The position numbers and the translations under genes are program-made. Positions 40,249 through 49,346 of a DNA stretch of 64,000 bases are shown here, one piece after another. The DNA comes from Azospirillum sp. B21. Its GTDB lineage: Bacteria; Pseudomonadota; Alphaproteobacteria; Azospirillales; Azospirillaceae. The stretch is taken from positions 626,837 to 690,836 of the forward strand of contig NZ_VTTO01000001.1 of NCBI RefSeq assembly GCF_008364825.1, given 5' to 3'. The notes beneath the pieces were generated by a model that worked only from the letters and a program-made list of their open reading frames with translations, ran no database searches and was not told the DNA's origin. How positions within the stretch are numbered: position 1 is the first letter of the stretch; every line of letters begins with the position of its first letter.

Positions 40249-40371
40249 CCCGTGCTTTGCGTACACCACGCGCACACGCTCAAAAGAGTATCACATTCGC
40301 GGAAAAACGCGAGGCCTTCGCAGCAGATGTAACGTGACGCCGCAAAGAGCATCCGGTGACGATTGCGTCGA

Positions 40372-41325
40372 TCACACCTCCCACAGCCGTGGCAGGCGGC
40401 TGGGCAGCCCGGCGGCCTCGGCGCGCAGGCCCGACCACAGCGTGGCATAGGCGCTGCGCACCGCGCGGGCGTCGCCGCCGAGAATGCGGGCGACCAGCAG
40501 ACCGTCCAGCGCGGTGGCGCCGATGCGGGCACCCTCAAACGGCTCCGCCAGCGCGCGGACAGCATCGAGGTGGCGGGCGGCGTCGGGGGCGGCGTGCAGC
40601 AGGGTGGCGCAAGCGGCGGCTCCGCCGAAGCCGGCGGGGTGGGCCAGCGCCTCGGCGATGTCCTCGTCCAGATGCAGGGCGTCGGCCCAGATCAGGCGGC
40701 CGTCGCGCGCGACCTCCCAGGCGTCGCGGATCAGGCCGCGGGTCACCGTCTCGCCGAAGGCGGCGCGGCCGAAGACCAGCATCTCGCCGGCGATGGCGCG
40801 CCCGTCACCCGACAGGTCGATCCTGGTCAGGCGGCGCAGGCGGGAGCCTTCGAAGACGATGGCCTCCTGCGGCATCCACTCCAGCCACGCGCCGTCCTCC
40901 ACCGACAAGGCGGTGTCGATGCGGCAGTCGGCGCCGGTGGAGCGGTAGACCTTCTCGGCCGCCTGGGTGGTGACCAGCGCCTTCGCTCCCGGCCCGACCG
41001 AGAGGGCGATGTCCATGCGGTCGCCGCCGACCATCCCGCCCGACGTGGTGGCGAGCACGGCGATGGGAAGATCGCCGCGGCGCGGCGTCGGCATCAGCAC
41101 CCGCAGCGGGTCGTGGTGATAGAGCGTCGCCAGCCGCGTTTCGCCATGGCGATGCTCGAACCGGACGGTTGCGGCGCCATGGACGGCGACCTTCTTTTCC
41201 TCGCGCGCATTCTCCTCGCACGCAGAGTCTTCCGGCCTGTCGGCCACCGCCACCTGAACCAAGCGCCCGCTCCCGCCCTGGATGTTGCGGGCGCCAGTCT
41301 GCCGGAAGCGGGGCGGTTCAGGCAA
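40372..41325 (-). CDS. ureD: Urease accessory protein UreD (UreH)
   Basis: UreD scaffolds the UreF-UreG complex on apo-urease. The 317-residue frame contains the family core VRFEHRHGETRLATLYHHDP, LATTSGGMVGGDRMDIAL and TTQAAEKVYRS. The first codon is TTG at 41325 and has no ribosome site; a TTG at 41262 with GGGAG seven bases upstream may be the true start, giving about 296 residues. It begins 20 bp after the LuxR-family regulator and is separated from ureA by the unknown two-gene cassette. Confidence 0.93.
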   Translation of the reverse strand: MPEPPRFRQTGARNIQGGSGRLVQVAVADRPEDSACEENAREEKKVAVHGAATVRFEHRHGETRLATLYHHDPLRVLMPTPRRGDLPIAVLATTSGGMVGGDRMDIALSVGPGAKALVTTQAAEKVYRSTGADCRIDTALSVEDGAWLEWMPQEAIVFEGSRLRRLTRIDLSGDGRAIAGEMLVFGRAAFGETVTRGLIRDAWEVARDGRLIWADALHLDEDIAEALAHPAGFGGAAACATLLHAAPDAARHLDAVRALAEPFEGARIGATALDGLLVARILGGDARAVRSAYATLWSGLRAEAAGLPSRLPRLWEV

Positions 41326-41345
41326 TGCGGACGAGGGCGCGCGGC

Positions 41346-42068
41346 TCAGCCTTCGCCGGAGAAGCAGCCGTTGCGGGCGGCGACCACCGCCACCTGCGTG
41401 CGGTTGCGAACGCCCAGCTTCTGCATGATGGCGCGGACATGCACCTTCACCGTGCCTTCCAGCACGCCGAGGCCGCGGGCGATCTCCTTGTTGGAATGGC
41501 CGGCCAGCAGCAGTTCGAACACGTCGCGCTGGCGGTCGGTCAGCCGGTCGAGGATGTCGTCGTTGCCGCGCGGTCCCTCGCTCAGAGCTCCGTTAAGCAC
41601 GGCACGCGGCAGCGGCAGGAAGACGTCGCCGCTGAGGGCCAGCGAGATGGCATGCTCCAGCACCTCCGGCGGGCTGGTCTTCAGCACATAGCCGCGCGCG
41701 CCCATGCGGACGCTGTCGACGATGTCCGCCACCTCGTCGGAGTTGGTCAGGATCAGGACGGGCACCTCGCCCAGCGCTTCCTTCAGGCGGCGCAGCCCGT
41801 CGATGGCGCCGCCGCCGCCGGCATCCGCATCGTCCAGGCGCGGCGGGCCGGGATCGTACAGGACCAGGGCCAATTCGGGGGTCTTGCGGCCGATGTCCAG
41901 TGCTTCATCCAACGACCCGGCCTCCAGCACGCGCGTTCCGGGGCAGATTTCGCCGATGGACAGGGCGAAGCCGTGGCGAACCATCGGCTGCTCGTCGACC
42001 ACCAGAAAAATCCGCGTCGGATTGCCCGCGCTACGCGAATTGCCGCGCGCTTGAAGCTCGAACTCCAT
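41346..42068 (-). CDS. LuxR/NarL-type response regulator upstream of ureD
   Basis: A 240-residue regulator. The receiver domain (about 18-140) keeps the acidic pair (VVDEQ), the phospho-acceptor Asp (LVLYDPG), Thr (ILTNSD) and Lys (YVLKTS), with a Gly/Asp-rich insertion after the acceptor loop. The C-terminal HTH (about 170-235) reads LTDRQRDVFELLLAGHSNKE and KVHVRAIMQKLGVRNRTQ. AAGGGG precedes the ATG. Only 20 bp separate it from ureD, so it may be co-transcribed with or control urease genes. No histidine kinase is adjacent. Confidence 0.9.
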   Translation of the reverse strand: MEFELQARGNSRSAGNPTRIFLVVDEQPMVRHGFALSIGEICPGTRVLEAGSLDEALDIGRKTPELALVLYDPGPPRLDDADAGGGGAIDGLRRLKEALGEVPVLILTNSDEVADIVDSVRMGARGYVLKTSPPEVLEHAISLALSGDVFLPLPRAVLNGALSEGPRGNDDILDRLTDRQRDVFELLLAGHSNKEIARGLGVLEGTVKVHVRAIMQKLGVRNRTQVAVVAARNGCFSGEG

Positions 42069-42472
42069 CGTGTCCCCTTATGCTCAGCGGACCGCTTTTC
42101 AGTAGGGCCAAGAACACCAAAAAGCCCCCATTGGGAAAGCGGTTCATTCGCGCCGCTCTATGGCGCGCCTACCTCTAAATATCGAATGAACGGATCTCCG
42201 TTCAATTTCTGCCCAAATCCGATCTATTGGCTGTGACTTTCCTGTTCTCATCTTGCGCGGTTGGTTAATGAACCGTATAAATCATCCCGGCACGAAGCGT
42301 AAAGCCCGCTGTTCCGAACAATATTGTTCTAATTTTTCATGTTCGGAGTCTGCCTGGACCGGATCAGTCGGCCCGGTCCTTGGCCCTTGTCTTCGGACCG
42401 AGGTCCAGGGGATGCAGATCAAAGGGGGGATCGCCGCCGCCCGGCAATGGGCGGCCCAGCGGAGGATGATCG
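42069..42472. other. Palindrome-rich region between two divergent LuxR-type regulators
   Basis: 404 bp without a gene and clearly lower in GC than the flanks. It holds TGAACGGA-TC-TCCGTTCA (42187-42204), an 18-bp inverted repeat, and GAACAATATTGTTC (42316-42329), a perfect 14-bp palindrome. Both are operator-like and share the GAAC...GTTC half-site. It should contain the promoters of both regulators. Confidence 0.6.
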
Positions 42473-43141
42473 ATGAAGACATGGACTGTGATGCTGGTCG
42501 ACCACGACCGGCTTTTCTCGGCGGCCTTGGCGACGCTGATCGGCGGCGGCCCCTTCCGGGTCAGCGCCCACGCGGCCAGCGCCGACGACGCGCTCGACCT
42601 CATCGCCGATGGCGACCAGCCCGACCTGATCGTGCTGGCGCTTCAGGACGGCATGCCCGAGGAGATCGCCGGCATCCGCCGCCTGCGCGAAGGCACGTCG
42701 GCGCGGATCGTCGTGCTGGCCGACACCATCGCCGACCGCAGCCTGTCGCAGTCGCTGAAGGCGGGCGCCGACGCCTATCTGAACAAGAGCATGTCAAGCG
42801 AGAGCCTGCTGCGGTCCCTGCGGCTGGTGATGCTGGGCGAGGTGGTCTACCCCACCCATGTCGCCGGCCTGCTGATGGCCGCCGCCAACGAACGCCCGCA
42901 GCACACGCCGACGCCCATCGCCATGCCGCCCAGCGGCGACCTGTCGAAGCGCGAGGTGCAGATCCTGCGCTGCCTTCTGGCCGGCCAGTCGAACAAGGCC
43001 ATCGCGCGCAACCTGCACATCACGGAATCCACCGTGAAGATGCATTTCAAGAACGTGATGCGGAAGATCAACGCGCAGAACCGCACGCAGGCCGCGGTGT
43101 GGGCGATCCAGAACGGGTTGTCGCCGTTGGTCACGGCGTAG
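42473..43141 (+). CDS. LuxR-family regulator with degenerate (pseudo-)receiver domain
   Basis: A 222-residue protein. The receiver-like domain (about 1-125) has VMLVDHD and YLNKSMS, but the phospho-acceptor position reads Ala (PDLIVLALQDG where VLLDL is usual), and the Thr position is also altered (VVLADT). The HTH at about 150-215 is intact: LSKREVQILRCLLAGQSNKA and KMHFKNVMRKINAQNRTQ. GGAGG precedes the ATG. It is divergent from the ureD-linked regulator. It probably acts without phosphorylation or binds a ligand. Confidence 0.9.
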   Translation: MKTWTVMLVDHDRLFSAALATLIGGGPFRVSAHAASADDALDLIADGDQPDLIVLALQDGMPEEIAGIRRLREGTSARIVVLADTIADRSLSQSLKAGADAYLNKSMSSESLLRSLRLVMLGEVVYPTHVAGLLMAAANERPQHTPTPIAMPPSGDLSKREVQILRCLLAGQSNKAIARNLHITESTVKMHFKNVMRKINAQNRTQAAVWAIQNGLSPLVTA

Positions 43142-43170
43142 AGGGGAGGTGTTGGGGAGGCGTCGGCTTC

Positions 43171-43284
43171 GATGCCCCCACCTTGATCCTCCCCCGCTGG
43201 GCGGGGGAGGAAACTGAGTGCTTATTCGCGGGAGTGGCGGCAGTCCCTCCCCCACCCAGTGGGTGAGGTTAGGTGGGGGGCTAA
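43171..43284. repeat. Palindromic intergenic repeat, copy 3
   Basis: About 114 bp with ends GCCCCCACCTTGATCCTCCC and GAGGTTAGGTGGGGGGC in inverted orientation and internal hairpins CCTCCCCCGC...GCGGGGGAGG and CCCACCCAGTGGGTG. It lies between convergent luxR and DJ-1 genes. Confidence 0.75.
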
Positions 43285-43307
43285 CGCCGCAAGAATCCTG
43301 CGCCCCC

Positions 43308-43880
43308 CTACTCCGCTGCGTTGCGATGGCCGGCGTGACGGCCCTCGCAGAATTCCTCGATCATCTTGCGGCAGAAGGCCGGGATGTCGTCTGGCTTGCG
43401 CGAGGTGACCAGCCCATGGTCGGTCACCACCTGCTCGTCCACCCAGTTGGCGCCCGCGTTGCGCAGGTCGGCCTGCAGCGACGGCCAGCTGGTCATGCGC
43501 TTTCCGCGCACACCATCGGCGTCGATCAGTGTCCAAGGGCCGTGGCAGATCGCCGCGATGGGCCGGCCGGACGTGACGAAGCTCTTCACGAAATCGATCG
43601 CCTTGGGCTCCAGCCGCAGCGCATCCGGGTTGATCACGCCTCCCGGCAGAAGCAGTGCGTCGTAGCGGGCGGCATCGGCCTGATCGAGCGTCACGTCCAC
43701 ATCGACCATGTCGCCGCGGTCATGGTGATTCCAGCCCTGGATCTGCCCACCCTTGGGCGCGACCACATGCACGGTGGCGCCGGCGTCGCGCAGCGCCTTC
43801 ACCGGTTCGGTCAGTTCCACCTGTTCGAAGCCATCGGTGGCGAGGACGGCGACGGTCTTGCCGTCGAGTTTCTGGGCCAT
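43308..43880 (-). CDS. DJ-1/PfpI-family protein (type 1 glutamine amidotransferase fold)
   Basis: A 190-residue cytoplasmic protein with the nucleophile-elbow Cys112 in AICHGPW next to His113, and the acidic partner in DGFEQVELTEP (Glu19-Glu22). PfpI/YhbO-type proteins are reported as proteases, deglycases or stress chaperones; the exact activity cannot be told. It converges with the LuxR gene across repeat copy 3. Confidence 0.92.
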   Translation of the reverse strand: MAQKLDGKTVAVLATDGFEQVELTEPVKALRDAGATVHVVAPKGGQIQGWNHHDRGDMVDVDVTLDQADAARYDALLLPGGVINPDALRLEPKAIDFVKSFVTSGRPIAAICHGPWTLIDADGVRGKRMTSWPSLQADLRNAGANWVDEQVVTDHGLVTSRKPDDIPAFCRKMIEEFCEGRHAGHRNAAE

Positions 43881-44012
43881 GGAGGGGTCTCCTTCGCTGA
43901 AGGTCGTACCGCAGCAACCGGATTACCCCTGGATGGTTCCCTGGGAACTGTCCCGCAATTCCCATGTTGATTGTGACATACGAGACACACATCAGCGATG
44001 GGAGCCCGATCC

Positions 44013-44369
44013 ATGCGGTTCCAGACCAAGTTGGCCGGCCTTGTGCTGGCGACGACCCTTTCCTTTATCCATGCCGAGTCGGCGCTGGCCGCCGATCCGC
44101 GCGGTGGTGACGACCTTGTCGGTGTCGAGGTGACCGGCCTGCTCGGCGAAGAGCTGGGACAGATCGTTTCCGTTTCACCTGCCGCCAACGGCAAGGACGA
44201 CAGCATCCTGGTCGAGGCCAGCGGCATGCTGGACGTCGGCCACCGCTTCTTCACCGTCCACCGCTCGCAACTGACGCCGGGCGAGGACGTGGACACCGTC
44301 ACCTACAAGAAGACCGCGGAGGACGTGATCCGCCGCCTGCACAGCGACACCCAGGTCGCGGAGCGTTGA
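44013..44369 (+). CDS. Small secreted PRC-barrel-like protein
   Basis: A 118-residue protein. A signal peptide (about 1-28, ending SALA-A) is followed by one compact domain: GDDLVGVEVTGLLGEELGQI, then DSILVEASGMLDVGHRFFTV. The pattern resembles a PRC-barrel but is degenerate. Periplasmic location is likely. The ATG at 44013 has GGAG eight bases upstream; an ATG at 43998 is also in frame. Function unknown. Confidence 0.7.
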   Translation: MRFQTKLAGLVLATTLSFIHAESALAADPRGGDDLVGVEVTGLLGEELGQIVSVSPAANGKDDSILVEASGMLDVGHRFFTVHRSQLTPGEDVDTVTYKKTAEDVIRRLHSDTQVAER

Positions 44370-44418
44370 ACCGGATCGCGGAGCGCTGAACCGGCGCTCC
44401 GCCCTGCCGCCCGACCGT

Positions 44419-44898
44419 TCAGGCGATCCGGTCGGGACCGGTTTCGTCGGAATGGCAGGGTTTGCAGCCGGTGGGCCAGGGCTCGCCCAGATCCTCCACC
44501 ACCATGCGCCAGGACGGCCCGTCGAGCCGGACACAGCCGCCGCCGGCGAAATGCAGGGCGACCCCGCCCTCCACCGTCTCCATCGACAGCAGTTCCAGGA
44601 TCTGGCCGCGGTCCTTCAGGTCGAAACCGCGCAGCTTTGCCCCGGTCACCCCCTCCACCCGCACGCCGCAATGGACCCGCTCATAGGGAGCCAGATCGTC
44701 GTCGTCGGCGGTGGGACCGGGCCGGGGCAGGTCCGCCGACTCCCAGCGGAAGCGGTTGACGACCATGACGAACCGCTTCTCGTCGGGCTGGAAGCACATG
44801 TCGCCGACCGGCAGGATGGCGTCCTGCAGGCAGGCGGAAACGACCTTCAGGTCCTCGTCATCCTCGGCACGCAGGCGGATCGGGGTGATGGCCGTCAT
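44419..44898 (-). CDS. DUF2948 family protein
   Basis: A 159-residue cytoplasmic protein of the alphaproteobacterial DUF2948 family, recognisable by RLRAEDDEDLKVVSACLQDA, FQPDEKRFVMVVNRFRWE and the C-terminal half. The family has no known function but is usually found beside murA or hisD, as here (64 bp after murA). The ATG at 44898 was chosen over an upstream Arg/Ser-rich extension. Confidence 0.9.
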   Translation of the reverse strand: MTAITPIRLRAEDDEDLKVVSACLQDAILPVGDMCFQPDEKRFVMVVNRFRWESADLPRPGPTADDDDLAPYERVHCGVRVEGVTGAKLRGFDLKDRGQILELLSMETVEGGVALHFAGGGCVRLDGPSWRMVVEDLGEPWPTGCKPCHSDETGPDRIA

Positions 44899-44962
44899 AA
44901 TCGGGGGCACCTCTCGGGAAAGGCCAACCTCAATGGGATGGCGGGAGGGGCGCCCCCGCCGC

Positions 44963-46255
<1,293 letters not shown>

Positions 46256-46310
46256 GGACCTGTTTCTTTCGCGGAGACGCCTTCCGAAAAAGGCGTCGGA
46301 TTAGGAGTGC

Positions 46311-46865
46311 TCAGAGCCGGGGCAGCGTGACGCCCTTCTGCCCCATGTATTTGCCGGACTTGTCGGCGTAGGACACCTCGCACACGCTGTCGCCCTTCAG
46401 GAACAGGAACTGGCACAGCCCCTCGTTCGCATAGACCTTGGCGGGCAGCGGGGTGGTGTTGGAGATTTCCAGCGTGACGTGGCCTTCCCACTCCGGCTCC
46501 AGCGGGGTGACGTTCACGATCAGGCCGCAGCGGGCATAGGTGCTCTTGCCCAGGCAGATGACCAGAACGTCGCGCGGGATGCGGAAATACTCCACCGTGC
46601 GGGCCAGCGCGAAGCTGTTCGGCGGGATGATGCAGACGTCGGTCTTGCGGTCGACGAAGCTCGAATCGTCGAAGCGCTTCGGGTCGACGATGGCGTTGTC
46701 GACGTTGGTGAAGATCTTGAACTCGTCGGCGACCCGGGCGTCGTAGCCGTAGGACGACACGCCGTAGGAGATCACGCCTTCGCGCTTCTGGGTCTCGACG
46801 AAGGGCTCGATCATGCCCTTGGTCTCGGCCATCTCGCGGATCCAGCTGTCCGGCATGATGCCCAT
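46311..46865 (-). CDS. dcd: dCTP deaminase
   Basis: A 184-residue trimeric enzyme converting dCTP to dUTP for thymidylate synthesis. Signature [13 protein letters not shown] near 32-44 and the catalytic region [20 protein letters not shown] with [12 protein letters not shown] are present. The ATG at 46865 follows AAGGAG and matches the normal length; the longer open frame is not conserved. Confidence 0.95.
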   Translation of the reverse strand: MGIMPDSWIREMAETKGMIEPFVETQKREGVISYGVSSYGYDARVADEFKIFTNVDNAIVDPKRFDDSSFVDRKTDVCIIPPNSFALARTVEYFRIPRDVLVICLGKSTYARCGLIVNVTPLEPEWEGHVTLEISNTTPLPAKVYANEGLCQFLFLKGDSVCEVSYADKSGKYMGQKGVTLPRL

Positions 46866-47028
46866 CGCGGGGGTACTCCTTGGCGTATCGATTGAATTGA
46901 GGGTCGTGAAGGCTGGTTTGTAGCCGAGCACGCGGCGGGGCTCAAGGAAAGCTAGGCCGCTCGGCGTGCATGGACGGTTCTTTATCACGGCGCTGGTCTT
47001 GCCCGCCGCCACGGCTAAGCTGGCCATC

Positions 47029-47460
47029 ATGATCCAGAGCTTCACCCTGTCCGTGACGGACACCCCCGCCCCGGCCGATCTGGCCGGAATCTACGAGGGC
47101 CTGCGCGCCTACAACGAGGCGTCGCTCGGCCGTCCCTATGACCGCCGCGACTTGGTGGCCGTCGCCCGCGATGCGGACGGCACGCTGAAGGGCGGGCTGG
47201 TCGGCTACACGAATTGGGAATGGCTGTATGTCGACCTGCTGTGGGTGGACGAATCGACCCGCGGCAGCGGCCTCGGCGCCCGCTTGCTGGCAGCGGCGGA
47301 GGCGGAGGCGAAGGCGCGCGGCTGCCGCTGGTCGCGGCTCTACACCTACGACTTCCAGGCGCCGGGCTTCTACCCGAAACAGGGCTATCAGGTGTGGGCG
47401 GAGATGGAAGGCTATCCGCCGGGACACAGGCAGATCTGGTTCAGGAAGGATTTGGCTTAG
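47029..47460 (+). CDS. GNAT-family N-acetyltransferase
   Basis: A 143-residue acetyltransferase. The acetyl-CoA motif [20 protein letters not shown] is at about 77-96, preceded by the beta-strand [13 protein letters not shown]. The [20 protein letters not shown] segment is typical of a GNAT subfamily of unknown substrate. The ATG at 47029 gives a full fold. It ends just before repeat copy 4. Confidence 0.9.
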   Translation: MIQSFTLSVTDTPAPADLAGIYEGLRAYNEASLGRPYDRRDLVAVARDADGTLKGGLVGYTNWEWLYVDLLWVDESTRGSGLGARLLAAAEAEAKARGCRWSRLYTYDFQAPGFYPKQGYQVWAEMEGYPPGHRQIWFRKDLA

Positions 47461-47485
47461 CGGTTGGAGCGGCCTTCGGCCGCTC

Positions 47486-47615
47486 GCCCCCTCCCCGACC
47501 CTCCCCCACCTTCGGTGGGAGAGGGTGCCTTAAGGCGAAGCGGCGGCAGTCCCCTCTCCCTCAATCGGACGGACCTTCGGTCCGCCGAGGAGGGGAAGGG
47601 TTAGGGAGGGGGCAT
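47486..47615. repeat. Palindromic intergenic repeat, copy 4
   Basis: About 130 bp with inverted ends (GCCCCCTCCCCGACCCTCCC and GAAGGGTTAGGGAGGGGGC) and internal hairpins CTCCCACC-TTC-GGTGGGAG-like and CGGACGGACCTTCGGTCCG. It lies between convergent GNAT and small-protein genes. Confidence 0.75.
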
Positions 47616-47633
47616 CGGTGCCTTGCGCCCCAC

Positions 47634-47780
47634 TCACTCCCCCCGCTGCCGCGCCTGCTCCTTGCGCTTGCGCAGGTTCTCGCGCAGGCGGGCGGCGAGG
47701 CGTTCGTCGCGGCCCGGTGCCGCCGGCTTCGGCTTCACCGGAACCGGCGGTTCCTTCATCGACTCGGCGGTGTCGTCCAT
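47634..47780 (-). CDS. Very small conserved basic protein (48 aa)
   Basis: ATG at 47780 to TGA at 47634 encodes 48 residues: a Pro/Lys-rich start (KEPPVPVKPKPAA) and a strongly basic helix (RDERLAARLRENLRKRKEQA). Similar 40-70-residue proteins with a C-terminal LAARLRENLxRRKxQ helix occur in many Alphaproteobacteria, often near murA, as here. Function is unknown; RNA or ribosome association is only a guess from its charge. Confidence 0.7.
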   Translation of the reverse strand: MDDTAESMKEPPVPVKPKPAAPGRDERLAARLRENLRKRKEQARQRGE

Positions 47781-47815
47781 CGGAGCGGCTCCGCAGCCGG
47801 CCTCGGTGGCCAGGC

Positions 47816-48154
47816 TCAGTGGTTGGACTGGTGGAGGATCTGGTCGCGCAGGCCGGTGTCGTACTCGACGCCGGTCGCGGTCAGGATCGCCGCACCGGGG
47901 GTGCGCTTCACGATGCCCTTGCGCTCCAGAATGGTCCAGACGGCGTCGTTCTGCAGCCCGGTGGCGTCCTTGGCGGCAACGACGGAATGGCCGAGATGGA
48001 AGTGGTTGCCGTGCGCATGCGGCAGGGCGGTGATCTGGAAGCCACCCACCTCGTCTTCGGCCGGCTTGTTCTCCAGGCGGGCAAGCTCCTGCAGCAGGGT
48101 CAGGGTGCGCAGCTGCAGCGGGTTCAGGTTCAGCGGATTCTTCTTCGGGGGCAT
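47816..48154 (-). CDS. Conserved hypothetical protein (112 aa)
   Basis: A 112-residue protein starting MPPKKNPLNLNPLQLRTLTL. The N-terminal helix (QLRTLTLLQELARLE) is followed by a His-rich loop ALPHAHGNHFHLGH, then a winged-helix-like C-terminal part (NDAVWTILERKGIVKR). The His cluster could bind a metal. I know it only as a hypothetical protein of Rhodospirillales. It lies 35 bp upstream of the 48-residue gene on the same strand. Confidence 0.75.
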   Translation of the reverse strand: MPPKKNPLNLNPLQLRTLTLLQELARLENKPAEDEVGGFQITALPHAHGNHFHLGHSVVAAKDATGLQNDAVWTILERKGIVKRTPGAAILTATGVEYDTGLRDQILHQSNH

Positions 48155-48322
48155 CGATGGTCCCATCGGTCCTGATGTGTCACGGTCGCGCAGTAGACCG
48201 GCAGCGCAGAGCGGCTGTCAAGCGTGCGAACCGGTCACGGAAAGGTCGTGGATGCAGGCTGGCGCCCCGGCCGCCGCTGGGGCATAAGACCGTCGGACCA
48301 TCGTCATAAGGACTGTGAGACC

Positions 48323-49306
48323 ATGACCATCCTCGTCACCGGTGCCGCCGGCTTCATCGGATCGCATGTCGCGGCTGCGCTGCTGGACCGCGGGGAGAGC
48401 GTGCTCGGCCTCGACAACCTGAACGACTATTACGCTGTGGCCTTGAAGGAGGCGCGGCTGGCCCGGCTGACCGGCCGGCCCGGCTTCCGTTTCCTCAAGG
48501 CCGACATCTCCGACCGCGCGACGGTGGAAGGGCTTTGGCCGCAGTTCGCCGATGTGACGGGCGTGGTCCATCTGGCGGCGCAGCCGGGCGTCCGTTACTC
48601 CATCGAAAATCCCTATGCCTATGTCGACGCCAACGTCACCGGACAGGTGACTTTGCTGGAGGCTGCGCGGCGCATGCCGGGCTTGCGGCATTTCGTCTAT
48701 GCCTCGACCTCGTCCGTCTACGGCGCCAACCGCAAGATGCCGTTCTCGGTGGAGGACCGGGTGGACAGCCCGGTCTCGGTCTATGCCGCGACCAAGAAGG
48801 CGGCGGAGATGCTGGCCTTCACCTACAGCCATCTCTACCAGATGCCGATGACCGGCCTGCGCTTCTTCACCGTCTACGGCCCGTGGAGCCGGCCGGACAT
48901 GGCGACCTGGCTGTTCGCCGACGCCATCACCGCCGGCCGGCCGATCCGCGTCTTCAATGGCGGCAAGATGAAGCGCGACTTCACCTATATCGACGACATC
49001 GTCGCCGGCGTGCTGGCCGCCCTCGACCGCCCCGCACCGGTCGATGCGGAGACCGGCGCCCCGCACCGCGTCTTCAATCTCGGCAACAACCGGTGCGAGG
49101 AGTTGATGCGCTTCATCGGCGTGCTGGAACGGGCGTTCGGCCGCGAGGCGGTGAAGGTGATGGAGCCGATGCAGGCCGGCGACGTGCAGGAGACCGCCGC
49201 CGACATCGAACTGAGCCGCCAAGTGCTGGGCTTCGAGCCGAAGACCCCGATCGAGATCGGCCTGCCCCGCTTCGTGGAGTGGTACAAGGGCTATCACAAG
49301 CTCTGA
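48323..49306 (+). CDS. NAD-dependent sugar epimerase, UDP-glucuronate 4-epimerase-like
   Basis: A 327-residue extended SDR. The NAD motif TGAAGFIGSHVA is at about 6-17, the catalytic Ser/Thr in ASTSSVYG and Tyr-X3-Lys in YAATKKAAE. The sequence YGPWSRPDMA and the LDNLNDYYAVALKEARL loop are characteristic of UDP-glucuronate (or UDP-glucose) 4-epimerases such as LpsL. It opens the polysaccharide cluster and probably supplies UDP-galacturonate; specificity is inferred. Confidence 0.9.
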   Translation: MTILVTGAAGFIGSHVAAALLDRGESVLGLDNLNDYYAVALKEARLARLTGRPGFRFLKADISDRATVEGLWPQFADVTGVVHLAAQPGVRYSIENPYAYVDANVTGQVTLLEAARRMPGLRHFVYASTSSVYGANRKMPFSVEDRVDSPVSVYAATKKAAEMLAFTYSHLYQMPMTGLRFFTVYGPWSRPDMATWLFADAITAGRPIRVFNGGKMKRDFTYIDDIVAGVLAALDRPAPVDAETGAPHRVFNLGNNRCEELMRFIGVLERAFGREAVKVMEPMQAGDVQETAADIELSRQVLGFEPKTPIEIGLPRFVEWYKGYHKL

Positions 49307-49346
49307 GCCTTCCCGTCTCCACCCGCCCTCCACCACCCGAGCCACC

